Below the pieces are notes generated by a model, which was given only the letters and a program-made list of their open reading frames with translations, ran no database searches and was not told the origin of the DNA. The translations under genes were made by a program, and so were the position numbers. A stretch of DNA of 64,000 nucleotides from Prochlorococcus sp. AG-402-L09 (lineage in GTDB: Bacteria; Cyanobacteriota; Cyanobacteriia; PCC-6307; Cyanobiaceae). The stretch lies in NCBI GenBank assembly GCA_003216715.1, contig QCIK01000007.1:39287-103286 (forward strand). The letters are read 5' to 3'. Numbering within the stretch: position 1 is the first letter of the stretch; every line of letters begins with the position of its first letter. This document shows, one piece after another, positions 51,894 to 62,311 of this stretch.

Positions 51894-53195
51894 CTAGGAT
51901 AGAGAATTTAAGCCCTCTTGGATTCCCAAATAGCACTTCTCTAATTCTTCATCTGTGATACACAGTGGTGGCATTAGATATACTACATCTCCTAAAGGCC
52001 TAATAAAAACACCAACCCTCAATGCACTTGCTTTCATGATTTTCCCAACTGAATTTAAATAACCTTTTTTCCCTTTAACTTTAATATTAAAAGCAGCGAT
52101 GGTTCCTGTGATTCTTGGACATTCAACTCTTGGATCTTTAACTATTTTTTGTAGATGAGGTAGATGACGTGACTCAAAATTCAAATATTTTTGAGGGAAT
52201 TTTTCTAAAAGATCTAAGCTGGCATTAGCAGCTGCGCAGCCTAAGGGGTTAGCTGTAAAACTATGACCGTGCCAGAATGTTTGTTTGGGATCCTCCCCAT
52301 GGAAGCCATCAGAAATTCTTTTGCTGGACATAGTAACTCCCATTGGAAGGAATCCACCGGTTAGCCCTTTTGAGAATGAGATCAGATCTGGCTTTAATCC
52401 TGCTCTTTGAAAAGCAAATAATTCTCCACATCTTCCAAAGCCAGTTAATACTTCATCTGCAATAAGTAAAGAATTAGCCTGGCGAATTCTTTTTTCGACT
52501 TCTATTAAAAATTCTGGACGAACCATTCGCATCCCTCCAGCTCCTTGCACTAATGGCTCAAGAATTACCGCAATAGTTGGTGTCTGTAAGAGGCGCTCCA
52601 GAGCGTCTAAAACCTTATTCTCTCGTTTCTCAAAATCTTCATCTCTCCACCATGTCTCAGGCCAAGGGACTCTACTTACAGGAAATAGCATTTGATCAAA
52701 AGGCTCGCTAAATATATTTCTTTCGCCTACTGCCATTGCTCCAAATGTATCTCCATGGTAGGCACCATCGAATGCAATGATTTGAGATCTATTGTCACCC
52801 TTGTTTTTCCACCATTGACGAGCCATTTTTAAAGCTACTTCTACTGCTGTAGAGCCATTATCTGAGAAGAATAACTTTTCTAGACCAGTCAATTTACTTA
52901 GCCGATTAGCTAATAGCTCAGCTTGAGGATGAGTGAAATCCGCAAAGATAATTTGTTCTAATTGCTCTGCTTGAGTTGCGATAGCCTTAGCAATATATTT
53001 ATTGGTATGACCATGTAGAGTTACCCACCAGCTACTTATGCCATCGATTATTGGAGCTCTGCCTTTAGGAAGTAAAAGAGCATCTTTGGCTTTCTCAACC
53101 AATAATTGAGGCTGAGATGAAGAAAGTTGTGTGAATGGTGGCCATATATGAGGATTCTGAATAGTTTGATTTGCACCTTCTTTCTCATTCATCAA
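51894..53195 (-). CDS. bioA: Adenosylmethionine-8-amino-7-oxononanoate aminotransferase
   Basis: PLP enzyme of biotin synthesis that makes diaminopelargonic acid. The 433-residue protein has HIWPPFTQ near the N-terminus, DGISSWWVTLHGH near residue 50, the AFDGAYHGDTFGAMAVG segment, LLIADEVLTGFGR and the PLP lysine in LISFSKGLTGGFLPMG. It is last in the biotin operon and follows bioD with an 81-base gap. Confidence 0.96.
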   Translation of the reverse strand: MMNEKEGANQTIQNPHIWPPFTQLSSSQPQLLVEKAKDALLLPKGRAPIIDGISSWWVTLHGHTNKYIAKAIATQAEQLEQIIFADFTHPQAELLANRLSKLTGLEKLFFSDNGSTAVEVALKMARQWWKNKGDNRSQIIAFDGAYHGDTFGAMAVGERNIFSEPFDQMLFPVSRVPWPETWWRDEDFEKRENKVLDALERLLQTPTIAVILEPLVQGAGGMRMVRPEFLIEVEKRIRQANSLLIADEVLTGFGRCGELFAFQRAGLKPDLISFSKGLTGGFLPMGVTMSSKRISDGFHGEDPKQTFWHGHSFTANPLGCAAANASLDLLEKFPQKYLNFESRHLPHLQKIVKDPRVECPRITGTIAAFNIKVKGKKGYLNSVGKIMKASALRVGVFIRPLGDVVYLMPPLCITDEELEKCYLGIQEGLNSLS

Positions 53196-53276
53196 ATTTA
53201 GTTTTCTCTCTTATTTCATTTAACTTGATTGAAGTCAAAATAATCTATTGATTAAGAAAAAAATAAAATTTTCATT

Positions 53277-53921
53277 TTAAATGTATTTTTTAAGCTTTTG
53301 ATCTAATTGCTGTTTATTCCATTCTTGTGAAAGTACTTTTGCGTTTATTTCATCAAAGATAGGAAGACGTGCAAGAATTTTAGTATCTCCAAATTGTTCT
53401 AAAGTCTTTGGATTATCATTGTGTGGAGGGCCATTTAATACTATTCCTAATACATTTAAATTTCTGTGTTTCAAGGCCTCCAAACTTAATAAAGTATGAT
53501 TGAGGGTACCAAGACCAGTCCGGGCTACAAGAATTATTGGAGCGTCCCAAACCTTTAGTTGGTCTATTTGTAGCCAATTTCGATTTAAAGGCACCATTAA
53601 TCCACCTGCAGTCTCGATGATTATTAATTTATCTAAGTCGGGTAAGTGTAAATTGTTTGGTTCTATAAAACTAGACTCTCGTTCAGCAGCCCAATGTGGA
53701 GAGACAGGAGCCTTGAATTTATATCTTTCTGAAAGATAGCGGTTAGGTTCAAGATTCAAAAGCTTACAAACAGTTTTTGTATCTGTACCTTCCTCTGTTC
53801 CACTTTGAATGGGTTTCCAGTAGATACCTTTAAGACCTTGGACGAAAAAGCTACTAACTATCGTTTTACCTACATCTGTATCAGTACCACAAATAATAAT
53901 TCTTTTTGAGAAAGCACTCAT
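53277..53921 (-). CDS. bioD: Dethiobiotin synthetase
   Basis: ATP-dependent ring closure of diaminopelargonate to dethiobiotin. The 214-residue protein begins MSAFSKRIIICGTDTDVGKT, with the P-loop GTDTDVGKT. WKPIQSGTEEGTDT, IIETAGGLMVPLN and VLNGPPHNDN fit BioD. Its start overlaps the bioC stop by 4 bases (ATGA). Confidence 0.95.
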   Translation of the reverse strand: MSAFSKRIIICGTDTDVGKTIVSSFFVQGLKGIYWKPIQSGTEEGTDTKTVCKLLNLEPNRYLSERYKFKAPVSPHWAAERESSFIEPNNLHLPDLDKLIIIETAGGLMVPLNRNWLQIDQLKVWDAPIILVARTGLGTLNHTLLSLEALKHRNLNVLGIVLNGPPHNDNPKTLEQFGDTKILARLPIFDEINAKVLSQEWNKQQLDQKLKKYI

Positions 53922-54679
53922 CGCTTAATTAATAAAAACTGAATTGACCAACTAAGGCTTGCTTTTTCCTCTTTATTGGAAATTGGCCAAAAAGACAATA
54001 GATGACGCCAATTTGAAATACTTAATCGCTCCTTCTGACTGCTTTGTGCTCCGACCTTGATCATTGGTTTTAATAATGAAGTTGCCTTTTTTGATGTCTG
54101 TTTGATGATTTCAATTTTATTATATAAAATATTTTTTTTTGGAACGACTCTTACTAGTGAGTCGTATGATGGTAAATCAAGAGCCGTACATGTTAAATTT
54201 GCCTTTTCTGCAGCTTCATACCATTCAGGAAAACTGCCCTTGATTGGGACTGCTAAAGCAATCCATCCATCTAAACTTACAGAGTTTAACCATTCCTTGA
54301 GTTGCTTTTGTGGATTATCAAGCCAATGCAAAACAAAACTTGAAGCTAATAAATTTGGTTTCTCAGACCACTTTGGTAACCCATTATTTAAATCCCAAAG
54401 TTGTTTAACACTTTTTTTTGGATGTTGATCAATCATCTTTTTAGAATTATCCAGTCTCATTACATATTGATTTGGATGTAGATCTTCTAATGATCTAGCG
54501 AGTAGTCCAGTGCCGGAACCAAGGTCTACCCATAGTCCATGTTTAATTGAATGATAAGAACATATCTTCGCGAGTTCTAAAGCAGTACTTTTTTGAATTG
54601 ATGCTGATTCGTTATAGTTTAATGCAGCTTCATTAAAGTTTTTATTAACTTGGCAAGACCATGTTTTGTGCATGATCAA
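53918..54679 (-). CDS. bioC: Malonyl-ACP O-methyltransferase BioC
   Basis: Starts pimelate synthesis by methylating malonyl-ACP. The SAM-binding motif is LWVDLGSGTGLLARSLE near residue 50, with FNEAALNYNESASIQKSTALEL in the N-terminal part, typical of BioC, and NLLASSFVLHWLDNPQKQLKEW further on. The start at 54679 (or Met3, 54673) overlaps the upstream esterase by about 30 bases, so the two are closely coupled. The 253-residue length is normal. Confidence 0.9.
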   Translation of the reverse strand: MIMHKTWSCQVNKNFNEAALNYNESASIQKSTALELAKICSYHSIKHGLWVDLGSGTGLLARSLEDLHPNQYVMRLDNSKKMIDQHPKKSVKQLWDLNNGLPKWSEKPNLLASSFVLHWLDNPQKQLKEWLNSVSLDGWIALAVPIKGSFPEWYEAAEKANLTCTALDLPSYDSLVRVVPKKNILYNKIEIIKQTSKKATSLLKPMIKVGAQSSQKERLSISNWRHLLSFWPISNKEEKASLSWSIQFLLIKR

Positions 54680-55382
54680 ATTCTAGCCAGTGTTTTATTT
54701 TTTTGATATTTTTAATTTTTGTAATGGAATGCCCCTCGTCTTTGAGGTTGATTATTTTTGGTTCAGCCTCTAAGTGATTTATTAAATCTTCAGCTAGTTT
54801 TACTTTTGATTGATTAGCTATTATATGGTCTTGTTCACTGTTGATAATTAGTACTTTGGAATAAGTATTTAATCCAATTGGTAGAGAATCAGAATTCATA
54901 AGAAGTGTTAAATCCTTTTTTAGTCTCAACCTTCCTAAATCTGATAAAGGAAGGAGATTAGATTCGGTTGACTTAACATCTATGTAATTCGGTTGATAAG
55001 CTTTTATATGAAATTTTCTTAACATAGCTGATTCCTTAGGCGTATTAATTGCATTCATCATCCTGTTGAGGGCTAGTTGTATAGGACGATTCTCTTTACT
55101 ACTTGGAATAAAACGACTAAAACTATTGATTAAAACAACATGAGTAGCTGAGTATAAAACGTGTTTATCTAACAAATGTGAACCAAGAGAGTGACATATA
55201 GCAACTCTTTTAAGTTCGACTTGTTTTGAGTTATTATTCCATTTTGGTGTCTGAGGAATTATATCTTTATATCCGCGTTCAGCAGTTTGCCATTCCCAAT
55301 CAAAACTTTTAAACACCTTTTCCCAATTTGACCATTGATGACTATCACCAGCCCACCCATGCATAGCAATGATTTCTCTCAT
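54645..55382 (-). CDS. Pimeloyl-ACP methyl ester esterase (BioG/BioK-like)
   Basis: Removes the methyl group from pimeloyl-ACP after chain extension. The 245-residue alpha/beta hydrolase has MHGWAGDSHQW near the start (oxyanion region), the nucleophile CHSLGSHLL near residue 65 and a C-terminal DEGHSITK His. Marine cyanobacteria are reported to use a BioK esterase here. It lies between bioF and bioC, which fixes the role by context, but I cannot tell BioK from BioG by eye. It overlaps bioF by 4 bases. Confidence 0.82.
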   Translation of the reverse strand: MREIIAMHGWAGDSHQWSNWEKVFKSFDWEWQTAERGYKDIIPQTPKWNNNSKQVELKRVAICHSLGSHLLDKHVLYSATHVVLINSFSRFIPSSKENRPIQLALNRMMNAINTPKESAMLRKFHIKAYQPNYIDVKSTESNLLPLSDLGRLRLKKDLTLLMNSDSLPIGLNTYSKVLIINSEQDHIIANQSKVKLAEDLINHLEAEPKIINLKDEGHSITKIKNIKKIKHWLEFDHAQNMVLPS

Positions 55383-56521
55383 TTGTTTTTAAGTACTTCG
55401 ATAAGTCTTTCGAAGGCCTGAACGGGAGTATTTCTTCTGATAACCAGCCTAAGTCTCGATTTACCTTCAGGGACAGTTGGTGGACGGATAGCAACAGTAA
55501 GAAGACCTTGCTCCTCAAGTCTCTTTTGATAATCAATGGCTAATTCGTCTGAACCAAGAATTATGGAGATTATTGGACCTTCCCCAACCGGTCGTTGCCA
55601 CCCAATTTGAGACAACTTGTCTCTTAAAGCTATTGATTTATTTTTCAGTTTGGTACCCCAGCTAGGGTTACTTTTAATTAGATTTAACGCAGCTAAAGCA
55701 CTTGCACAGAGTGGAGGAGCTAAAGCAGTTGTATAGCGAAATGCCCCACAGTTTTGTATTAAATTTTCTCCTGTTATCTTGTCTGTTGCTAGAAATGCTC
55801 CCCCACTTCCAAATGCTTTACCAAAGGTCCCACTGATAATTGATATCGGTTCTTTGAGCCCAAATGATTCACCTCTTCCTTCCGAGCCCATGACGCCAAA
55901 AGCATGCGCTTCGTCTATTAATAATTTTGAATCATACTTAATGCAAAGCCTTGAAATTTCTTTTATGGGGGCTGTTGTACCCTCCATACTAAATAGACTT
56001 TCAGTGATTACTAAGGGTTTTTTTTGAGGATTGCTTTGTCTAGACTTTTTTAAAAGTCTTTCTAGTTCAGATAAATTGTTGTGCTTGAATCTAGTGAGCT
56101 TTGCTCCACTTGCTTTGACTCCAACGAGCAGAGAATGATGTATCAGACGATCACAAATAACAGGAGTGTGACGATCAGTAAGTGCTAAAACTGCAGCTAA
56201 ATTAGCCTGAAAACCACTCGGGTAAAGCAGGACAATCTCACGATTAAGCCATTCAGCCAGCTTCGTTTCAAGTCTTTGATGAATATTTCTACTACCAGTA
56301 ATAAATCTTGATCCTCCAGAACCAACTCCATCAGTTACTAAGGTTTGTCTAGCTGCCTCAATTAATAATCTATGTCTTGCCAGGTCTAGATAGTCATTAC
56401 TAGCTAGGTCAATTAAAGTGATTTGATTTTGATTTTCATCTACACCAATCAATTCTGATGATCTTTTGCCTGGAACCCAAGTTCTGAGTTTACGAATTCT
56501 GGAGTTAGGGGTTTCGGGCAT
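55379..56521 (-). CDS. bioF: 8-amino-7-oxononanoate synthase
   Basis: PLP enzyme joining alanine and a pimeloyl thioester, the first ring-forming step of biotin synthesis. The 380-residue protein has SNDYLDLARHRLL near residue 38, GSGGSRFITGSRNIHQRLE, LLIDEAHAFGVMGSEGRG and the PLP lysine in IISGTFGKAFGSGGAFLA. It is first in the leftward operon bioF-esterase-bioC-bioD-bioA and is divergent from the helicase gene. Confidence 0.95.
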   Translation of the reverse strand: MPETPNSRIRKLRTWVPGKRSSELIGVDENQNQITLIDLASNDYLDLARHRLLIEAARQTLVTDGVGSGGSRFITGSRNIHQRLETKLAEWLNREIVLLYPSGFQANLAAVLALTDRHTPVICDRLIHHSLLVGVKASGAKLTRFKHNNLSELERLLKKSRQSNPQKKPLVITESLFSMEGTTAPIKEISRLCIKYDSKLLIDEAHAFGVMGSEGRGESFGLKEPISIISGTFGKAFGSGGAFLATDKITGENLIQNCGAFRYTTALAPPLCASALAALNLIKSNPSWGTKLKNKSIALRDKLSQIGWQRPVGEGPIISIILGSDELAIDYQKRLEEQGLLTVAIRPPTVPEGKSRLRLVIRRNTPVQAFERLIEVLKNK

Positions 56522-56652
56522 ATTGTTATGTTGTGTTTTCTGTATTTAAAGATTTGGTTGGTGTCGTAAGATTTTTTCTTTGGTTTCTTGATTTTATTAT
56601 GTATCCACGTCAAAAATCATGTGGTCATAGAATATCCCCCTAGGATTTAGCA

Positions 56653-59430
56653 ATGACATCATCAGAAAGAGATACGTCTGAGAACGAAATCCTCCAAAAC
56701 AATTTAAATCCAAAGGAAATCTTTCCTTTTGCATTGGATGAGTTTCAACTTAAAGCAATTGACTCACTCAATCAAGGGCATTCTGTAGTTGTTAGTGCCC
56801 CTACAGGATCAGGAAAAACCTTAATAGGAGAGTATGCAATCTATAGAGCGATTTCTCATGGAAATAAGGTGTTTTATACAACGCCCTTAAAAGCTTTATC
56901 TAATCAAAAGCTCAGAGACTTTAGGAATCAATTTGGTTCAAGCAATGTGGGTCTTTTAACAGGTGATTTAAGTCTGAATAGAGAGGCCTCAATTCTTGTT
57001 ATGACTACTGAGATTTTCAGAAATATGCTTTATGCGGCAGAAGATAGAAATGATGACCCTCTGCTTGATATTGAAACTGTTGTTCTTGATGAATGTCATT
57101 ACATGAATGATGCTCATAGAGGAACGGTGTGGGAGGAATCGATTATTCACTGTCCTAAATCTGTTCAGTTCGTTGCTCTATCGGCAACCGTTGCAAATGC
57201 AGGTCAATTAACTGATTGGATTGAGAAAGTTCATGGACCTACAGATTTGATATCTAGTGATTTAAGACCAGTTCCCTTGGAATTTAATTTTTGTAGTGCT
57301 AAAGGACTTCATCCATTACTTAATGATAAAGGAACTGGATTACATCCAAACTGTAAGATTTGGCGTCCAACAAAATCACATAAGAAGAGAGGACGCTTAT
57401 CCAAGCCTACTCAACCTGACTCTCCTTCACTGGGCTTTGTGATATCGAAGTTGGCAGAAAGAAATATGTTACCCGCTATTTATTTCATATTTAGTCGTCG
57501 TGGTTGTGACAAGGCCGTGAAAACAATAGCTAGCACTTGTTTAGTGAATCAGGAAGAAAGAAACTCAATTCAAGATCGATTTAAAAAATATACAATTTTA
57601 AATTCAGAAGGTTTGAGAGATGATTTACACATAAAGGCTTTATTTAATGGAATCGCCTCTCATCATGCAGGAGTTCTCCCGGCCTGGAAGGAGTTAATCG
57701 AGGAATTATTTCAAGAAGGATTGATAAAGGTTGTTTTTGCAACTGAAACCTTAGCTGCAGGTATCAATATGCCGGCGAGAAGCACGATTATATCTACTTT
57801 ATCTAAGAGATCAGATAATGGACATCGTCAATTAATGGGGAGTGAATTTTTACAAATGGCTGGTAGGGCGGGAAGAAGAGGTCTTGACTCAAGAGGCTAT
57901 GTGATTACTGTCCAAACTCGATTTGAAGGGGTTCGAGAAGCTGGTCAATTAGCGACTAGCCCAGCTGACCCGCTGATTAGTCAATTCACGCCGAGCTATG
58001 GCATGGTTCTAAATTTATTACAGCGATATGATTTAGATAAATCAAAAGAATTGATAGAAAGAAGTTTTAGTAGATATTTGGCAAGTTTGGATTTAGTTGA
58101 AGAAGAAGAAGAGTTATCCCTATTAAAGGAAGAGTTTAAAGAATATCAAACCTTTTCAGAAGATATACCATGGTCAGATTTTGAAAGATATGAGAAAATA
58201 AAAAGTCATCTAAAGGAAGAAAGAAGACTATTAAAAATTCTTCAAAAACAATCGGCAGAAACCTTATCTAATGAACTGATCTTAGCCTTAGAATTTGCAA
58301 ATAATGGAACCCTCATAAGTCTGAAGACACCACAGTTGCGAGGAAAAGTTACACCTGCAGTCATTGTTGAAAAAATACAAAAAGGAGATAGACAATCTCA
58401 ATTGATATGTTTAACAGATGAAAATATTTGGATACTTATTGCTTGTAAGGAAGTTGTGAGTCTTTATAGTGAATTGACTTGTATAGACGTATCAAATCTT
58501 ACAACTCCTGAATTTAGTAGATTAGGTGAAATACATCATGGCAATTTACTAAGTAGTGAAATATCTTCAATGATTTCAAATTTGGCTCAGAAAAATGATA
58601 TGAGAACGGCTCAATATGATCTTGCGAGTGAAGTTTTATCTCAAGCTAAATTAGTTCAAGCTTTGGATAATGAATTATTGATTCAGCCAGCGCATCGATG
58701 GGGGGATAAGAAAAAATTAAAGAAGCATAGACGAAGAATGAACGAACTAGCTACTGAAATACATGAACGTGAGGAGATACTCTATGACAGGTCTAATCGT
58801 CACTGGGAAACTTTTTTATCACTAATTAAAGTTCTAAACCACTTCGGATGCTTGGACGATTTAAATCCAACTGAAATCGGAAGAGGTATTGGATCTCTAA
58901 GAGGTGAAAATGAGTTATGGTTGGGATTAGTTTTGATGAGTGGACATCTCGATGAACTAACACCAGTAGAATTAGCTGGTGTTGTTCAGTCAATTGTTAC
59001 GGAAGTAAATCGTCCTGATTTATGGTCTGGATTTATTCCAAGTGCAATTGCAGATGAAGCGTTTAATGATTTATCAAATATTCGAAGTGAATTGTATAGA
59101 GTTCAAGAACGATTTGGGATAGAAGTCCCAATCTTATGGAGTTCAGAATTAATGGGTTTAGTAGAAGCCTGGGCTAGAGGAAGTACTTGGACGGATTTAA
59201 TTTCAAATACTTCCTTGGATGAGGGAGATGTCGTAAGAATTTTAAGAAGAACAAATGATTTACTTTCACAGATTCCCTATTGCGAGTCTGTGAGTAGGCA
59301 ACTCAGAAATAATGCCAAGGCAGCGATGAAACTAATGGATAGATTTCCAGTTTGTGAAGCTGAAGATATTAATCAAGCAAAGGAAAGAAATCATGAACTT
59401 ACTAATCCAGCAACTGAAAGACATAATTAA
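56653..59430 (+). CDS. DExH-box RNA helicase, Ski2/Mtr4-like
   Basis: A 925-residue superfamily 2 helicase. Motifs in order: FALDEFQLKAIDSLNQGHSV, APTGSGKTLIGEYA (motif I), TTPLKALSNQK (Ia), VVLDECHYMND (II), ALSATVAN (III), FATETLAAGINMPAR (V) and QMAGRAGRRGLDSRG (VI). The C-terminal DSHCT-type region starts near residue 700. Such helicases probably take part in RNA turnover or processing in cyanobacteria and plastids (ISE2-like). It is alone on the + strand between bioF and fumC. Confidence 0.92.
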   Translation: MTSSERDTSENEILQNNLNPKEIFPFALDEFQLKAIDSLNQGHSVVVSAPTGSGKTLIGEYAIYRAISHGNKVFYTTPLKALSNQKLRDFRNQFGSSNVGLLTGDLSLNREASILVMTTEIFRNMLYAAEDRNDDPLLDIETVVLDECHYMNDAHRGTVWEESIIHCPKSVQFVALSATVANAGQLTDWIEKVHGPTDLISSDLRPVPLEFNFCSAKGLHPLLNDKGTGLHPNCKIWRPTKSHKKRGRLSKPTQPDSPSLGFVISKLAERNMLPAIYFIFSRRGCDKAVKTIASTCLVNQEERNSIQDRFKKYTILNSEGLRDDLHIKALFNGIASHHAGVLPAWKELIEELFQEGLIKVVFATETLAAGINMPARSTIISTLSKRSDNGHRQLMGSEFLQMAGRAGRRGLDSRGYVITVQTRFEGVREAGQLATSPADPLISQFTPSYGMVLNLLQRYDLDKSKELIERSFSRYLASLDLVEEEEELSLLKEEFKEYQTFSEDIPWSDFERYEKIKSHLKEERRLLKILQKQSAETLSNELILALEFANNGTLISLKTPQLRGKVTPAVIVEKIQKGDRQSQLICLTDENIWILIACKEVVSLYSELTCIDVSNLTTPEFSRLGEIHHGNLLSSEISSMISNLAQKNDMRTAQYDLASEVLSQAKLVQALDNELLIQPAHRWGDKKKLKKHRRRMNELATEIHEREEILYDRSNRHWETFLSLIKVLNHFGCLDDLNPTEIGRGIGSLRGENELWLGLVLMSGHLDELTPVELAGVVQSIVTEVNRPDLWSGFIPSAIADEAFNDLSNIRSELYRVQERFGIEVPILWSSELMGLVEAWARGSTWTDLISNTSLDEGDVVRILRRTNDLLSQIPYCESVSRQLRNNAKAAMKLMDRFPVCEAEDINQAKERNHELTNPATERHN

Positions 59431-59449
59431 GAGGGAAAAAGCTTATATT

Positions 59450-60844
59450 TTAATCACCTTTAAGCATAGATTTCGGATTAGTGAGATTATCAAATTCTTC
59501 TTGATTAATATAATTTAATTGATTGGATGCTTGTCTTAGACTTAGATTTTTTTTATGGGCTAATTGGGCAATTTTACAAGCTTTTTCGTATCCGATTGAT
59601 GGTGCTAATGCAGTTACCAACATCAAAGAATTGTCCAGATATTCTTTGATTTTCTCTTTATTGGGTTGAATACCTTCAATCATATGTTTTCTGCAACTTT
59701 GACATGCATTTTGAATAAGGTTGATACTTTTTAAAATGTTGTAGCCAATTAGTGGTTTGTAAACATTCATTTGTAGATGTCCTCCACTCCCTGCTATTGA
59801 TACCGAGGTGTCCATACCAATTATTTGCGTACATACCATTGCCATCGCCTCGCATTGAGTAGGATTTATCTTCCCTGGCATTATTGAGCTGCCAGGTTCA
59901 TTAGCCGGTAGATGTAGTTCTGATAATCCAGCTCTAGGTCCACAAGATAAAAGTCGAAGATCATTAACAATTTTGAGAAAAGTTACGGCTAATAATTTTA
60001 GTTGAGACATTATATTTACAAGACCATCATGACTGGCCATAATGGCAAATTTATTAGCTGCAGTTTCAAAAGGTAAATTTGTTTTTCTAGCAATATCAAG
60101 AGCAATTAAATTATCGAAATTCTTAGGAGTATTAAGGCCAGTCCCAATAGCAGTTCCTCCAAGTGGAAGAGGATAAAGTTCCTCGAGGTTGATTTCAATA
60201 CGTCCTAATGCAGTTTCTAATTGAGCAGCCCAAGCTGAGACTTCTTGTCCAAGAGTTAGAGGTACTGCATCTTGAAGATGAGTACGTCCTATTTTTATAA
60301 TATCCTTCCATTCTTTACTTTTATTATGAAATAAATCAATGAGTTTTTTTAATTCAGGTATTAATGTGTCTTTTAAGGTGACTATTGTGGCTATTTGGAT
60401 TGCAGCAGGGAAAACATCGTTTGTTGATTGAGAGCAATTGACATGATCATTGGGATGTATTGGATCATGACTACCTAATGGGTTATTTAAACGTCTTGAA
60501 GCTATATTGCAAATCACCTCATTGACGTTCATATTCGTTTGAGTCCCACTGCCTGTTTGCCAAACTTTCACAGGGAATTGATCATTATGTTTCCCTTCAA
60601 TAATTTCTAAACTTGCTTCGGTAATAAATTGAGTGGTTTCTGTATTTATTAGACCTAGATGATTATTTACTTGAGCAGCAGAGGCTTTTATTTGGGCAAT
60701 TGCATGAATAATTTCGAGTGGGATGACCTCATCTCCAATAGCAAAATTTAATATTGATCTTTGAGTCTGGGCTCCCCATAGTGCATCCTTTGGAACATCA
60801 ATCGAACCTAGGCTATCTTTCTCAAGTCGTTTCATGTTGGACAT
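59450..60844 (-). CDS. fumC: Fumarate hydratase class II
   Basis: Converts fumarate and malate. The 464-residue protein has DALWGAQTQRSILNFAIGD, the SGTQTNMNVNEV motif, GRTHLQDAVPLTLGQE and the lyase signature GSSIMPGKINPTQCEAM. It is the oxygen-stable class II enzyme. In cyanobacteria it recycles fumarate from purine and arginine synthesis, and purB (a fumarate producer) is just upstream on the same strand. It converges on the helicase gene with a 19-base gap. Confidence 0.96.
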   Translation of the reverse strand: MSNMKRLEKDSLGSIDVPKDALWGAQTQRSILNFAIGDEVIPLEIIHAIAQIKASAAQVNNHLGLINTETTQFITEASLEIIEGKHNDQFPVKVWQTGSGTQTNMNVNEVICNIASRRLNNPLGSHDPIHPNDHVNCSQSTNDVFPAAIQIATIVTLKDTLIPELKKLIDLFHNKSKEWKDIIKIGRTHLQDAVPLTLGQEVSAWAAQLETALGRIEINLEELYPLPLGGTAIGTGLNTPKNFDNLIALDIARKTNLPFETAANKFAIMASHDGLVNIMSQLKLLAVTFLKIVNDLRLLSCGPRAGLSELHLPANEPGSSIMPGKINPTQCEAMAMVCTQIIGMDTSVSIAGSGGHLQMNVYKPLIGYNILKSINLIQNACQSCRKHMIEGIQPNKEKIKEYLDNSLMLVTALAPSIGYEKACKIAQLAHKKNLSLRQASNQLNYINQEEFDNLTNPKSMLKGD

Positions 60845-60972
60845 TGATCTTTGTTTGAGAATTTATAAGTTTCCAAGAGGCTAGAAACTTATAACTATGG
60901 ATTTTAGTTGAATCTAGTTCTATTGCCTTTTGAGAGTGTATTCACTGATATTAATAGATTAAGCGTTTAAAG

Positions 60973-62268
60973 TTATATACCAAGTCTTTCCCAGATGACT
61001 CTCAAATTGGACTGATGTAATTCTGTTGAGAAACAGTCAGAAAGTTTTTCTGTTGAGAGACTATTCATTACTTCTGGATCATTCTCAAGGTTCTTTTTGA
61101 AATTTCCTTCGTTTTGATTCCAGGCTGAATGAGCATTCTTTTGTACTAGTCGATAAGAATCTTCCCGACTCATTCCATTCTCAACTAAAGCTAAAAGAAC
61201 TCTTTGACTAAAAACTACTCCTCCATAAATGTTTAAATTTTTCAGCATATTATTTGGATAGACCCCAAGACCTTTAATTATTGCGGTCATTTCTGTGATC
61301 ATAAAATGAAGAGTAATAGATGTGTCTGGCAGCATTAATCTTTCATTGGAGCTGTGGCTTATATCTCTTTCATGCCATAGAGCAACATTCTCAAGAGCTG
61401 CAACTACATAACTTCTTAGAACTCTGGAGAGACCACTTACTCTTTCACTTCGTATGGGATTTCTTTTATGAGGCATTGCTGAACTTCCTTTTTGACCTTT
61501 AGCAAAGTTTTCCTCTACTTCAAGAACATCCGTTCTTTGAAGGTTTCTAATTTCTGTAGAAAAACGATCTAGTGAAGATCCAATCAAAGCAAGAGTCTGT
61601 ACATAATTAGCATGCCTATCTCTTGAAATAACTTGGGTACTAGCTGTATCACACTCAAGTCCCAAAAGTTCGCAAGTTATTCTTTCTATTTCTGGATCAG
61701 TATTGGCATAAGTCCCCATAGCCCCGCTAATTTGCCCCACTGAGATGTCTTTCTCCAGACTGTTGAGCCTTTCTTTGTTTCTGAGAGTTTCAGCTAGCCA
61801 TCCCGCCAATTTGAATCCAAAAGTAATAGGTTCTCCATGAATCGCATGAGAACGCCCAATCATTACGGTTTTCTTATGCTGCCTTGCTAAATCTCTAATA
61901 GCTTCTTCAAGTAAGAAAAGCTCTTTGCTTAGAAGCTTTACTGATGACTTTAATTGAAGTGCAAGACCAGTATCGAGGACATCGCTACTGGTCATCCCAA
62001 CGTGTATATAGCGACCTGCATCTCCAACATATTCATTTACATTTGTTAGAAAAGCAATTACGTCATGTCTAACTTCGGCTTCGATTTCAAGTATGCGCTC
62101 TGGTTTGAAACTTGCCTTTGATCGAATTTTTTCCATTGCAACATTAGGGATTTTCCCCAATTTGCAATTAGCCTCACATGCGGCTATCTCTACATCAAGC
62201 CAAGTTTGGTACTTGGCCTTTTCAGACCATATATTTCCCATTTCTGGGTTTGTGTAACGCTCAATCAA
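60973..62268 (-). CDS. purB: Adenylosuccinate lyase
   Basis: Two steps of purine synthesis, each releasing fumarate. The 431-residue protein starts MIERYTNPEMGNIWSEKAKY and has the catalytic regions GMTSSDVLDTGLALQ, MIGRSHAIHGEPITFGFKLA and the signature GSSAMPHKRNPIRSE. It is leftward, 128 bases before fumC, so the fumarate produced may link them functionally. Confidence 0.97.
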   Translation of the reverse strand: MIERYTNPEMGNIWSEKAKYQTWLDVEIAACEANCKLGKIPNVAMEKIRSKASFKPERILEIEAEVRHDVIAFLTNVNEYVGDAGRYIHVGMTSSDVLDTGLALQLKSSVKLLSKELFLLEEAIRDLARQHKKTVMIGRSHAIHGEPITFGFKLAGWLAETLRNKERLNSLEKDISVGQISGAMGTYANTDPEIERITCELLGLECDTASTQVISRDRHANYVQTLALIGSSLDRFSTEIRNLQRTDVLEVEENFAKGQKGSSAMPHKRNPIRSERVSGLSRVLRSYVVAALENVALWHERDISHSSNERLMLPDTSITLHFMITEMTAIIKGLGVYPNNMLKNLNIYGGVVFSQRVLLALVENGMSREDSYRLVQKNAHSAWNQNEGNFKKNLENDPEVMNSLSTEKLSDCFSTELHQSNLRVIWERLGI

Positions 62269-62311
62269 AGTGCTACAAAGTTAAAGGTTAGTTTAATTTA
62301 GTTCGTCAAGG

